The notes under the pieces were generated by a model that did no database searches, was not told where the DNA came from, and saw only the letters and a list, made by a program, of their open reading frames with translations. Made by a program: the position numbers and the translations under genes. Of a stretch of 64,000 nucleotides of DNA, positions 23,481 to 37,600 are shown piece by piece (position 1 is the stretch's first letter; the number at the start of each line of letters is the position of its first letter). Source of the stretch: Phaseolus vulgaris (Eukaryota; Streptophyta; Magnoliopsida; Fabales; Fabaceae); NCBI RefSeq assembly GCF_000499845.2, contig NC_023754.2, forward strand, positions 30,953,869 through 31,017,868, given 5' to 3'.

Positions 23481-26400
23481 TTATTGTTCTTTTCTGTCTT
23501 GCACCTGGTCCCCTTTTTCCAGGGGTAAAAGAGATAACATCCACAACCTGCGCATATACCATTATACCAATCAGCTTGGCTTAAATGACAATACATTATG
23601 CAGGTTCACCAGGCATTAACTCGTTACCAGAAGTTTTGGTTGATCAAATAGTGATTCATTGATTTCATAATGTCCCTCATACTAATAAAAAAAAAGACAC
23701 TCTGGATAAAGGATAAAGTACCAGAAATAAGTTGAGCATCAGAAAACATTAGTCATCACAATCCCAATACCCTTAACAGTGTCTTAAGTCCTAACTTCAC
23801 CACAGAAAGAGATAACAGACGTACACAAATTTTTACTCCCCAAGTTTAGTGCTTTTATATGACAAATGAGATCAACTGGTTATGAAACTTGATCATCCGC
23901 TAGAATAACACAGAACCATTTAGAACCATAACAATATAACCTTCAAGGTTATCAAACTCTAGGGTTAACTCGTAAACCCTTACGAGTTTAAGGGTCAGCG
24001 GAGGGTTGACGAGTCGACTCGGAAGTAAACTCGTTTTTTAGTAAACTCGGAGTTGACTCGGTCAAACTCGGTCAAACTCGCGAGTTTAAGGCCGAGTCAC
24101 CGAGTTGCGAAAAAATGGCCCAAAACAGTGTGTTCCATTGTGATTAGGGTTTCTTTCACGCTCACGGTGCCATCTTCCTCACTGCCGTCAAGCCTCCTCG
24201 TTGCAGCGCACTGTGCCGCTCGTCGCACCTCGCCGCGAATCGTCGTCGTACCTCGCCGCACATCGTCGTCGCACCTCCTGCTGCTCTTCGCAACTCGCCG
24301 CGCATGTACATGTTGTTGCTGCGGTGGATTTTTAGGGTTGGGACAGATTGGGTTTGGGTTTAGGGTTAGGGTTGTTTAAATTAGGTTTGGACTTTTTAAA
24401 TTGGGCTGGGTTTTTCAATTTGGCTTGGGGCAGATTGGATTTTTTTAAAACATTTAATGGAGGCATTAGATGAATGAGACTTTTAACCTCGATAACATTT
24501 GTATTGCTTTAGTTTTTGTTGGTGTATGAACTTATTTATTTCAATATTATGGAAATTGTATCATGAATTATTTTTTTGTTAAATTTTTTATGTAAAGTAG
24601 ACTCTTACGAGTCTACGAGTCGGGTTTACGAGTCGAGTTTACTGGACTCCCACGAGTCTAAGTAGACTCTCGAGTCTGATAACCTTGATAACCTTAGACA
24701 ATTCCTTAGATAAATAATAACCACAATTTTAATAGAGTTCCAAACAATTCGACTAGCACCATTTTCCATCTATAGCACACTGAAGATTTCTATCAAAAAA
24801 TAATATATACTTTTAACATATATTTTCAACTGAAAAATCCATGTATTTAGAGGCAGCAACAAAGAAGAGGGGAAGGAAATGTATGGTTACTAACAAGAAT
24901 TTGGCAACCTCAAATTGGTCAAATTAACACAGAAAAATGCAATTTTCATCATCATTGAAACAACTAGCACTTACCAGAGCAAGTAGTGCCCTTAATTATC
25001 ATATAAAATCATTAGGCAATGTTCACCTTTTGGGTCTACTTGCCTAGTAGCTAAGTTTAGTAATGCAATGTCTAGAACAAAGGGATAAGCATTGAAGAAC
25101 TTACGACACTTTGTCTGCAACATAAAATATTGGAAGTCTTTCCACTCCAGCAGCTCTCCACTTGTGTTTTTCGAAGGATATTTCTTGCTCAGACTCTGAC
25201 CCAGTTGCAGTTAGAACAAACTGAAATATACAATGTATGTTTCTAGTTCACTATATAGTTTATTCATGATATAGTTAACATGATATTTTAGTTTTGAATA
25301 TCAAAAGGAAATGCAAAATGCATAAAAAAGTGCAGGATAAAGAACGAACTAGAAGGGAAATAAACAACATAATTACCATACCAGTGGGAAAAGTATAGCC
25401 ATAATCCCATAACTAACTAGGGGAGAGAAAAAGAATATGGCCAAAACACATGGGCTCCCTGCAGGGACATAAATTACATATTAACTCAAACATCATACGA
25501 ATCATAAGATAAAGTACTGGACCATATATAATACAAAAAAATTGTTCCAATGTAGTTCATCATTCTTCAAGATGATAGAATTAAGAATGAATTTTAAACT
25601 TCAACAGCTAAGGAGACAATTTCAATATGAATTATATGGATTGTGCTTACTAACTTCCCACACCACATTGTTGAAATTCTCCAAACCTCATCCATACTCC
25701 CTTAGTCATCATCCTTCCACCAACAACCAATAACTTTGTCACTTACACGTGTTACAGAAACTGATTATGATTTATCTTTTACTAGAAAACACAAAAAAGG
25801 AACTGTTCTTCCTCCTAAGCTTAGTATTATAAGCTGTTTTTTATCCCATAAAATCAATCAAAGGAAATCCTCATGATCTAACATATGAAATTCTCTAGCT
25901 AAGATGATTTGTTAAATTCTCACAATTACTGCCAGTTGACTTCAAGTATACTAACCAAAACCAGCAAAAAATGGCCAGTAAGACTCAAAGTAGTCCAGCC
26001 TTCTGTCGAGAGCCACTTCATTGAAGTTCCATTTGTACCTATTAAAAAAACATATTTAATGAGCCGTGATTGAAAGAGGTCAATTAATAAAGACATCAAG
26101 TAATAGATGAAATTATGGACCACATACTCGAAGCAGTAATATGCATACATCCAGGAAAGGAGTAAAAAATTAATCAGCTTGCCTATGTATGGTACAAAAC
26201 CTGTTGCATAGACCTGCATTTAACATCAAAAATAGCATATATAAGGATAACACCAAGGACAATCGATTTTACTGCATATCAAGGCATGTATATATATATA
26301 TATATATATATATTATCCTATACTCAAGGAAACTGAAATTGTAATGATTTTAATACCTCAAGAAAAAAAACACTCAAAAGGAGTATCGAGTACACCTGCT

Positions 26401-29400
26401 GTCCTATTCCAATCATGACCCTGAATTAAGTAAACACAGTAGCTGACCTTTACACCATTTACCCCGAAAAGAACAGATATCAAATAGAAAATAAGAAAAA
26501 ACATTGCTCTATGAAGTAACTATTAATTAGAACTTTACCCTCCCAGACCAGAGGGTCCTTTTACATTTTGTACAGTTGGTGAGTTGTTTTGGCTTGAGCC
26601 TTTCTCTACAGTAAGCTTAGATCTTCCCATTGCAGCATACCCATACTTGGCAATGTCATTGTACCTAAAAACATTCTATTAGCAATTCAGATAGGAATAA
26701 ATCCCATCTATCTTAGGGAGACTGGTATATTCAGCACAGCAAGAAACAGGAAAAAACAAATATAAAAACAAGAGCAAGAGCTTCCAACTGTGGGGAAACC
26801 TCCTAGCCTTGCAAATTTTTCCTCTAGACATCCAACCTAATGGATTTCCACTCTAGTTTGATAGACAATGACTTGCAAAGGAGTAAACATGAAGAAGGAT
26901 GACAAACCACACGAAATGAGTAATGTTTGATTCACATGCCGGGCCATGTCGGGCACACGGAAATGCCATCTCAGAAATATGTGCATCTTAGGTTCCTGAT
27001 GCTACTCGTCAAGGAACTTAATTTGTCCAAATGATCATTCAACCAAACTATTAGTTCCTTCAATTTCAAGCCACAATTTTGCAACAATGTCTATTGATTG
27101 GAGAGTGGATTTAATAGCCACCACATAAGCCTCAATCAAGTCAATGGCATCAATTCTATGGATAGCCATGCAAGTGATTTACATCTTACCACAAACCTCT
27201 AGATGAAAGCACCTAGTAATGAAGAAACCTCCAATTGAAGCTTCGGGTAGAAAACTCTAAAACAACCTCATCCCTTCTACATGATCACTCTTCCATATAA
27301 GAACTTCATAAACTATAATTTCCGACAAGAATTCCATCCCAGCACTGATTTTGGATAAGCAATTTATAATATTTATTTGGGAGGATTGTATATATGGATA
27401 TAGGATGGGATTGAAAGGCTATAATATTTCTACTTTTTGGTGTTGTTTTCGTCTTTGGAGAATATCTACTCCCTCTAAAAGCACTTTGTTTATTTTACCT
27501 GGTTGATGAAAATTCCATCACATATACAAATATGAAAAAACTTGACCACGAACACAAACAACAAAGGGCAACCCAACATATAGAACATGAAAATAAAGAC
27601 GCAAGACAGATGATTACAAAGAAAACATTACCAAATTGTGCTAAGAACTATGCTGAACACGTATAATGGGTAAAACCAGAGAACCTGCAGGGAACAAAAA
27701 GAAGGACAATCTCAACAGATTAAATGGAAAAACAATTCAATTGCACAGTTTTTTCTTGTGCAAACTAGATACATAAAAATATCTAAAATGCATTGCATCA
27801 AAAGCAAATGAAAAAATCCTATCATGAATTATGCAACTAGCATTTCAAACATTGACTTTTGAAATTTCATATTTCCATTAGACCTTCCACGCTTTTCTCA
27901 TCAATAGATTCTGCAAATGTTAGTTTGGCAATTATGTAAACATTCAAGGCAAGGCTTGTCAAAGTTGCATTAGTTCAGGATAATCAGTAGATCTTTCAAA
28001 TAATATAAATACTGAAAACTGAAAATTCATGCGTGTTATAATGGAAAACAAAATCAACTTGGAAAGAAACACAACAAAGTACTTTGTATGGTAAAATGTG
28101 CACTTTAAAAAGAGTATATTTCATACTTACATAACAGAGCTGAATGAGTGCAAGACGTAAGAAAGAATAAAATTTCAAAGTGCCACCTAAGTCACACAGT
28201 TCATGAGAAACAAACTGTGAGCATTGACCAGGTAATATCCACCACAATGCAGGGATCACAACCGACTTTAGGGCGAATATACTGCACAAAAATGTAAAGA
28301 TTTTCAAATTATTATACAAGTAGAATTTAGATTCGTAACTTGTGCAGGACAATCCATAGATGACAAAAAGATGCAGGTATCAATCCATAAATGTCAATCA
28401 GATTTATTCCACTCATTATATCAAAAGTATACATAATCCAATTCTTTGCAGCAAATTCTTATTCAATGTGTTAAAATAAATTGAAGCTAGTTCAATTATT
28501 TCAAAGAGCAAAGCAGTTTTAAGAGACAAACAGATCTCCTTTTGCAGACCTTAGCCCCTCCAAAACCCACTCAGCCGAGCACAAACAGCTAGCTTACCAA
28601 CAACTCAAATTGAGACGTATATTCCAGGGAATTGGAGAAAAAGATTGATTTTGTTGAAAGGCTGATATCAAAAGGATTGTCAATCAAATATTTCAGTTCC
28701 CAAAATTCGGTGTGCCCAATTAATGCCTATTTGAAAATATCATAAACAACATATGAACAGACAGAGTGGAATGATAAACTCTAACTATGTAATCCTCAAA
28801 GCCTGAAAGCACCATGAACTCTACGGTTGAGAAGTGAATGAAAAACAGATATTTTTAATTTTTCACACTGAATAATATATTTTTGTGAAAACTGCTGAAG
28901 ACTCAATCAAGAGGAGCAAAATGGTACTCACACAACACCAGTATATAAATGTTTGACAACCATTTTCCATAACAAAGGAGACTAAAAACTTAAAATTGAA
29001 GTAAATTGTTGAGTCCAACCCTCAAAACTCTCCTATTTCTCCATTCCTTATGAAGAACCATGCAACAACAACCCTCCTGGTTATCTACCTGTGCCCCCAA
29101 CAACCCAATATAGTAAATTGATCACACTCACAACACAAGAAAAGACATGTAACAAAGGTTGTCTGACATCCATTGGATTCCAAAATTTGACTTCTGAGTA
29201 CAGAGTTATGGTATTAGGTGTTGATTTTTTGTTAAAATGGATAAAAGGGTGTGTGGAGAAAAGAAAATTGCATGTGATTGATGGGAAAAAAAAATACCTT
29301 CCTAAGAAAATGAAACCATTTAAGAGGAAACACTGGCCAGTACGCATCAAAAGGTTGTTGGACCTCATACAGAGAAGAACAACGCGATGAAGACAACAAG

Positions 29401-29461
29401 CTTCTCCTAAGCCTTCAAACCAAAGAGAAGCAGCCATCTTCACTTTGCCGCTCACTTCCAT
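23481..29461 (-). CDS. EI24: EI24-family ER membrane protein
   Basis: Ten coding exons, all GT-AG, in minus order: 29461-29298, 28281-28131, 27684-27632, 26664-26539, 26420-26357, 26213-26128, 26038-25956, 25458-25382, 25220-25105, 23547-23481. They join to 328 aa with a stop in the last exon. The product belongs to the EI24/etoposide-induced 2.4 family of multi-pass ER proteins; animal members act in autophagy and growth control, and the plant role is poorly defined. Family marks: LWFEGLGEACCLHRVVLLC near the N-terminus, IRTGQCFLLNG-like MRTGQCFLLNGFIFLG, VVIPALWWILPGQCS, LWFYPLYVFS, WYNDIAKYG, GLGGVMIGIGQQVYSILLL, GKLINFLLLSWMYAYYC, KWNFNEVALDRRLDYFE and FGSPCVLAIFFFSPL. Several hydrophobic segments are evident. 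The start was taken at MEVSGKVK (29461); an in-frame upstream codon exists only before the likely leader. Intron 9 (23548-25104) carries a 744-bp hAT-type element. Confidence 0.92.
23944..24687. mobile_element. Non-autonomous hAT element in EI24 intron 9
   Basis: A 744-bp element bounded by the 8-bp target duplication ATAACCTT (23936-23943 and 24688-24695). The termini are CAAGGTTATCAAACTC on the left and, read inward, CAAGGTTATCAGACTC on the right. Subterminal regions are dense in short gagtc/gagttta/actcg repeats on both sides, as is usual for hAT elements. The middle (about 24130-24310) is GC-rich with cgtcgcacctcgccgc-like repeats; a telomere-like tttagggttaggg lies near 24359. No transposase is visible. 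A relative sits at 33371-33934. Confidence 0.85.
26287..26312. repeat. (TA)n microsatellite in EI24 intron 5
   Basis: A pure TA run within the intron between exons 5 and 6. Confidence 0.85.
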
Positions 29462-29858
29462 TCTCTGTTTCTGCAAACAAACCAAACAAAGCAATCGCAA
29501 ACACTCTTCACAGCCCTTTTACTTCATCACGCTAAGTTTTTTTTTTTTTTTCTGTTCTTCCGTTGAATTTTTTTTCTATTTTTATTATATTAGATTTTAC
29601 AATAACTTTATTTTATAATTGGCATTTGTTTCAACTTACCATCTTATAATTCAATATCACATTTTTTAAAATATTATACTCGGAATACTATATTTAGGAA
29701 CATTTTAAATTAGTTTTTATCAAAAAAATTAAATTTTTTTACAATATTTCTCCTAAAAGTAAAAGATATTCAGAAATATTTTCTTATAACTGCTTAACAA
29801 ACATAGATTTTGAAATTATAATGAATATTATGGAAAAAATTTGAAACGAACATTTCTT

Positions 29859-29896
<38 letters not shown>

Positions 29897-30507
29897 ATGA
29901 CTATTTAAGTTAGAATACAATATTTCTATTATAGATCAATTTTTAAAAACACGTTAATTTAATTTTAAAATAAAGGTAGAAAATAATAAAGAATGATTAA
30001 AAGGCTCAAATATAAAATAAAGATAAAAAATGTTATTATAGTTTTTAATGTAAAAAATAGAAGTTGCTAATTCACATAAGCTAAGATGATAGTTATATTA
30101 GAATTCTTTTAATAAACTTGTAATTATAGAATTAAGTTGTGGGCACGTGCCTCTCAACGACATCATTAATTTTAATTAAATTAGTTTTTATTTTGTTCTT
30201 GAATTTATCTGCAATAATTAATAAAGATAGTACTATATACACAAAAAAGAATTAAATTACTCTAATTTATTTTCCTCACTTAAAGATTTCACTATCATCT
30301 ACCAGACTTCTTTCCGTTAAACTTTAATTTAAAAATAAATAAAAAACCAATATTTCAACTTAATAAAAAATTAAAAACTAACTTTGAAATATAAATAGTT
30401 AATATAAACTAATAAAACGTCACAAAAGATAATCACGGTCCTTTAAAAAATTGTGAGAGTAAAACTCTTTAAAATTTCAAAACCATCAGTAATTTAACAT
30501 ATAAGTT

Positions 30508-30547
<40 letters not shown>

Positions 30548-31601
30548 GAGGTATTGTGAATTGCATGTGATTTTTTTTTTCAAACTCAAGCTTAACAAAA
30601 ATGTATTGATTTTATTTTAGTAAAACGACAAAAAAAAAGTCTATATATTTAATTTTAATTGAATTAAGCTTAAAATTCATTTTTTACATAAATTCAAGTT
30701 GATACTCTCAACATAAAAAAAAAAAAATTGTTAACATTTCATAGTATATAAATTAAATACAAACTTCATATTTAAACCAATTTTATAAAATTAATTAGAC
30801 TTAAAATCTACTTGTTTTATAAAACAGTTATTTATAAAAGATTTAAACTACTTTAAATATATTTTTGTACAATCATTCGTTTTACTAACTTTTCTATATT
30901 CTCATTTTGTTCTTTTGTAACAAATAAAGTGTGTTACGATTCCAGGGTTTCTTTTTTAATCTTTGTTGACAGACATTACTCTGAAATATCTTGTAGTTTC
31001 TTGAAAATTCACAAGAAACTCCTATTTCTTGCAGTAACTAGTTCAAAATACACTGTACATCTGTAAAGAAAAATACTATAGTTAAAAAAGAATAACAGAA
31101 GTACTGTTTATATTATCATTTGAGTACCATTTTACCATGCATAGTGCTGAATGTATATATATATGAACTGAAATGTAAAACAATGAGGCAGGCAATCTAC
31201 ATATCCTGATTTCCATATTCAGCTGGAGTTCAAATGGCAGCAGCAGACAGTGATAATAACATTGCAATGCTGTCCAGTTCAAAATTTGATGATGAATATT
31301 TTCATTCAAGTGAGGTACACTATATATAATCAATGTGCAGAAAATTACACTGGGGTTTGTCTTGGGTGGGTATGGAGGAGAGTAGAGGAGTATGCAAGGC
31401 AAGATCATAAAGCATAATCATCAGGAGGCCAAAAGAAGATTGATAGGAAACTCTCATTCTTCGACTCCAACTGTATCAGGAAAAAAATATGACTGGGAGG
31501 GAGGGAAATAATCAGTAAAATACAGACGACCTTGGCAAAATCCCTCCCAAGTGCCTCAAGCTCATTCAGAAAAGCAACATGTTGTTATACAACAAATATT
31601 A
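29462..31601. other. Intergenic between EI24 and NIPA genes
   Basis: EI24 promoter and leader on one side and the 3' UTR of the minus-strand NIPA gene on the other. Very AT-rich, with two long TA microsatellites (29862-29892 and 30511-30543). No gene recognised. Confidence 0.5.
30511..30543. repeat. (TA)n microsatellite
   Basis: A pure TA run. A second one lies at 29862-29892. Confidence 0.85.
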
Positions 31602-34600
31602 TCATGTTGATCTCATCGACTCTTGCCGTCTAAGAGGAATGCCTTCACCACCATCAAACCCATCCTCTTCTGAATGCTTAGGAAGTCTAATAGATATAGA
31701 TGTCTGTAAACCTGCACATAAAATTATTATTAATAAAACACGTCTGAAGACTTCCAAGGCCCTATATGAAGAAGTACTTCTGAGCAGCAGTGATAGATCA
31801 TACCATCAGCCATATCCTTGGTTTTGTGCAGAAGAAAAGTTCCTGAAAGAATGGTCACAAACCCACATATTTCTGTGATAACTTGTGTTGGGCTTTGCCT
31901 ATCCCAGTCCTGACATCAAATTCAATTCACAAAGGTTAGCTTTCAAAATATGGCAGACTGGACAGACATTGATGTGCAAGAAACAATTGAACTGGTGTCT
32001 TGAACATCAGTTGCATGACAATTAAAGTGATGAAATTAAATATTTGCATTGCCGCATGCTTATTAAGGGAAGCAACAAAAGTTGTTTCACAACCTATTGA
32101 ATCTACACTCACGTGTGTTCATAAAAGCATCTACCTCGCACTTCATTTGCAAGCAGTTTATCAGAGGTAGGGTATAGGCAAATAAAACTATGTTGACATA
32201 GTTAACAACCAGTATACAAATATCGTCGAAGATCATGTGACAACACCAAATTAAAATTATATTAAGCATTTGTGATGCACCAACACATTCATCAGGCCAG
32301 CAATCAATGTCAAGGACGTTTTAGACACAGATACATTCAGATACACTTAAAACAAGTATCTGCGGAGTGTCAGCAATTAGAAAAAAAAGAGCTTAATTCT
32401 TTCCACACTAACGGATTGGTTACACACTCCATCCAACCAGTGTCATAATACTCTATATCATAAATCATATCTATATTATTGACTCCTAAATCCTTCGTAA
32501 AGGTTTCCACCACAGTTTTTCTTGGTCACTCTGCATTTGGAAAGGAGATTGGGCTTTCCTACCATTTGATCTATTATCCTCCTTATTGAGGCTTCTACAA
32601 GTTTCCTTCGTACATTCCTAAACCTTAACATACTAGCAAGTAGTCTAATGACAATTGACAAAACTCTAGCATAAATCTCAACAATCAGAAGGCTGAAATG
32701 CCTCCAACTTTCAAAGAGCCAATAAAAAAGAATTTGAAGAACAAGGCAAAAGCAAAAAAGAATTCTGAAGTCTGAGCTTCTCTGCCTGTATCATTAATAT
32801 ATTTCATAATGGTGCGCGCTACTTTACAGTCACAATGAAAACAAATGGAATTTTAAACAAACAATAATGTGGTGTAGAAAGAAAGATACTTAAAACTCAA
32901 ATGATGAAGAAAGCTTTAAAACACATTATACAATATAAACCAATCCTGATTATTATAAACACAATTTATAAAATCTTAAAGCAAAGCAATGAAGTGCTGT
33001 CCAACTATACCTGTTAAGCAACAAAACTTACCTTGAACATAATAACACTGGCCACAATGGTAAATGTTGTGAACATGACATAATATATAGGAGATACCAC
33101 AGCCGTATTAAAAGTATCCAGTGCCTGATTGCAGAAATGAAAAAATATATATATATATCAAATGAATGATAAAGCAGAAAGAACTATTCATCAAACCCCA
33201 AAAAATGAGATGAAGATACATAAAAATAATTGCATAATATTAGTAAGTAGCAGAACCAACCACAACAAAATACATCCAGGACCATGAAAACATATAATTT
33301 TATCCTAATACCGCAAGCCATGCAAAAAAATGAACTTGTTCTTATTATAAACCATTCAGATACCTAAACCCAAAGTTGTCAAACTCGGAGTCTACGTAAA
33401 CTCTTGGAGCTTCTGTAGACTCAACTCGTAAACTCGTAAAAGGTTTACCTAATATAAAAATAATATTAAAAACCTATTAATGACATATTCCCATAACATA
33501 ATAGTCTTAGGAAAAAAATCAACATTTCAACTTTATAATAAAAAAAAGTAGCATTTACAAAAAATAAAGTCTGATAGAACATTAGTGCTAAATGAGATCG
33601 AACCATTTAAATGACCAAATCATAAATAAATTTGCACACACATAAGTTACTAATGTGAACATTTTGAAAAGGATGTAATTTCACCAAATCATTTGAGCTT
33701 TGGTAAAACACTATAGCTATGGGATCAATCGGGGCTAGGGTGGGGGTCAAAAATTACATTAATTTTTAAACTCGTTGACTCTCACTTCTTAACTTGAGTT
33801 ATGTGAGTTTACATGAGTTTAACAAACTGTCCTGAATTTATCTAGAAAAGAGTTTGATAGCAAGTTAATTCATTTTCTCTACCTATAATAATAAAATCAC
33901 GAGTCTAAGTGTTATCTCGAGTTTGACAACCATGCCTTAACCTTCCTTTATTTGCATTTGTTATTTCTAATAAATTCAGCCAATAATAAATAGTGTGTTA
34001 TTGACACTTCTCCCAGTCTTAAATTATAAAATTCAACACACTTGCGTTGTCAGACCTTCTTCCTATCTTATTACCCACCTGCAAGCCATTTGAATATTGA
34101 TTAACATGTCAATTTCAATTCACTAATATACTGATTCAAGAAAAATCATGAGAACTGTTCCTCTTCCATAATCAATAATGCAAAACATGAGCTTAGAGGA
34201 ATTTATAGTGGAACTACCATAGCAAAATATATTCAATGAGTAATTGTTAATGTATTCACTATTTCTACTTTCCAGATTAATGTTTTCCTTGCTTTTTGTA
34301 CTAATTAAAATTCCTTGTTATGTTAATAAAGTTACTTTGTGACCAACCACTCATTCTTATCATATTTCTTCTAAAAGAATGACAGATACACGTTATATTC
34401 TCACTCGTAAAAAGCCAAAGTTTCTATGTGCATAAATATTCTAACTCCAGATGTGGATCCACTTCAAAATGAAGGATGATTTTCAATTTCCAACAGTCTG
34501 CATGCTACAAAGATGAAACTCGGGAGCTTAGCTTCAGGGTTTTCCCAAAAATATTAAAAGACAATGAATTCTTGGCCAACTGATAAACACACTTCTCTTT

Positions 34601-37600
34601 TTTACCTTGTTGATCTTCCTCCCGATTTAGCTGTCAATTTTCCTATCAAACTTGGGGACTTTCTTATCATTTAAATGCAACCATTTTACATATTCCCCTA
34701 CTTTACATATTTGATACTATTTATTCACTAAACAGTGGATGTGACGAACTATGTTCCTTATGTTTAAACAATGGGATAAAATTTTCAATCAATTACAGTT
34801 GTTTACTTAGAGATCACAAGGGCATGTGCAATGGTAACATGTTGAAAGTTAAAAAGATTTACACAACAAATCATGGTTCAAGAATCATATCATGCATAAG
34901 TCGGATGAGAAGATAAATAACCAACACTTGGACGATTTTATACTCTTCTCAACACAAGGAAGAAAAGTTTACATGCATAAAATGTTTAAAAATCAAAAGC
35001 CATTTAAAAAAACATTAAATACATGATACTTTCACAGATTTCACTTAATGATAATTTAAATTCAATTAAACCATTATGTATATGATGCTGGTTGACGAAA
35101 AGAAGTACACTACAAAAGTTGAGTGTTGGCTAAAAGAGCATAATAGTACACCAAATAAAAAATACATCAGGGAACTAACAAGAAAAACAATTGTACCTTG
35201 TTTAAATAATTCATTTGGGTAAGAACACAAAATGTTACAACTAGAGTGAATGCCCAAGTCTGAGGGAAAATTAGCTGATTCATCCCATTAAGTGTTAACT
35301 TTATGGCAATTCCAAGAGCTTTCACACTCATAACCTGTTGAAGGAAAACCTTACAATACAAATACAGGGGGGGATAACAAGGAGAAAAACTATTAGAACG
35401 TCATTAACAATGAGATAATGAGACATACCGTTAGAGAGCCTACAAGGGAACAAACACCAATATAAACCATTATGTGTGTCTGCCCATAGAGAGGAATGAA
35501 GTGGAAGATAAGGATAAAAGTAGCTGTTATAACTGAAGCTGCATACAAGAGAAAAGCTGCAGAAGAATGATCACATTCTTGGTTAGTCATTCAATATAAC
35601 ATTTATTGAGTACAGGGACTGATATGTCACGTAGGAACATGGTTACCTGGCTCCATAGCAAGAGCCCACACTTCTGCCACAGATTCAATTTCCCGTTCTT
35701 GAGGTGCATGCAAAACAATAGTCGTAGATCCCACAACACACAAAACACAACCAAGAATTCCAAAAATATGTAGCCTCTCCCGTAAAATAATATGAGCAAG
35801 AGCAGCACTGCAAGAAAATATCACAAGTTAGAATTTACCAATAGTCAAGCAAGAATTTGAAGCTAATTTGTACCGTGCCTGATAATAATGCTGAGAGCAC
35901 CAAGCGGAGTGACCAATATAGCTGGAGCAAATGCATAAGCGGCAAAATTGGCAATCTCTCCTACAATCACTGTTGACATTGCAGATATTTTAGAAAAAAT
36001 TGAAACTACTTAAATATAATAGGCAGCTTGCATCAATAAATTGTGCATGAAATTTTGTTAACATCTTTAAATGGCCTGTTGTCCATGATGAAATATTCCC
36101 TTGGAAAATGTGTGAAGCAAAAGAAAAAGGAAAGAAAAGATCAAGTTAGACTGACTAGATGGAAGGTACAAGCTTTAGCAATCTTTATTTATTTTGTGCA
36201 TAAATTTGGGTTATAAGTTCCAGAAAATGGAAGGCAAAAACACATATCAATGTTCTTTGGATTTGTTAAGATTCTGAACAAAACTCAATCTAAATTTATA
36301 AAAGTAAAGTAACAACATTACTTTCTGCATTTTTAAAGTAACTGTGAGCTCAACAAAAATATAAAAAAAAAAGTGGGAACTCGGGGGATACACTTAGGAA
36401 AGGAAAAATCAGCTATACATTCAATTCTTTAGTGCTATCAAAACCAGAAAAATAGTGTATTACTCACTTGTTATCATTCCTACCCACCAAAGTGGCTCAT
36501 ACAAGTAAGAATAACCTCCACTTCCTGTCAGATAAACTTGAATAGTCAGTCACCATTGCACATGATCCATCAAGGAGTCAATGAAGCAAACAAATAGAAA
36601 CTAGTAACAGCACGATAACATGAGTGCACTGACTTGTACTATAACCATCCTAACAGAAAGAGCAGATGCCAGAGACACAGAAACCTATACAGCAACTAAT
36701 TGTAGATTAAATAATTCAAAAGAAAAACATAAGCACGCTAGTAAACAAACAAATCTAAGGCTGAAGCAATAGAGTTGACACGCCTCCATTTCATTTAAAT
36801 ATTAAAAAAATGTATCTACTACAGAAGAAGAATAAAATATTTCCCTACAGATAAGTAGCAAGGCAACAACAACATGAAAATGTTTAACTAGTAGACGATT
36901 ATTCCACCGTATTTCTAACATTTAAAGCAGGAACTCAGGTCACACAAACTCCATTTTCAGAGTGAAAGTGAACACACCGCTAAAACAATCTAGATCTCAC
37001 GCCACTCACTTCATCCCCAGCAGCACAAGAAAAGAATTGTTTAAACAACCAAAAAAAAAAAACTCCAAGAAATGAGCACACAAAAATGTCCCCTTTCCCT
37101 GCAAGCCCGTCTGAAAAATTTAAAAATATCACCCGGTGTGCTTATTCTACATCTATTTGTTGTCAAACGAGACGAAATCATATAAAAAAAAAAAACCTGG
37201 CAACGCAACACAATGCAACACAACGAATCGAGTTTAAACTTGAAGAGATTTCATTTCAGACAATTGAAGTCAGGTAGCCAAGAGAAACAAAGAAAAACCG
37301 CCAGATCCCCAGAAAATTTAACCTAAACCATTCCGTACACTAAACCAAACAAGTGAAAAAAAAGCAAAAACGCAGAGATCAGTGAAGCAGGAGAAACAAG
37401 CAGCAGTTAAAACGAAAGGCAGCAACAAGCAAGAACAGTAGAAAAAGTAAAACGAAACGAAATGCAATCGACGGTGAGGAACGAAGGATACCGGCCCTGA
37501 TTCCACTGGCACCAGCCTTCTTCAAACCCTTCTTTTTGACAATGAAGCTGGCGCCGATGAAGAAGCTGGAGGAGAGAGCGAGGCATAAACCCTTAATGTT

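Noticed and set aside
24358..24373. Interstitial telomere (tttagggttaggg)
   Set aside because: Only about two units, inside a transposon. Not evidence of a chromosome-end fusion.
24053..24379. 108-codon frame with Arg/Ser-rich segments
   Set aside because: It lies wholly inside the hAT element at 23944-24687 and within an EI24 intron. The GC-rich repeats produce the frame.
35587..35808. Leucine-rich frame overlapping NIPA exon 4
   Set aside because: It is the +1 reading obtained with the wrong (GT) donor. The conserved NIPA reading is in the other frame.
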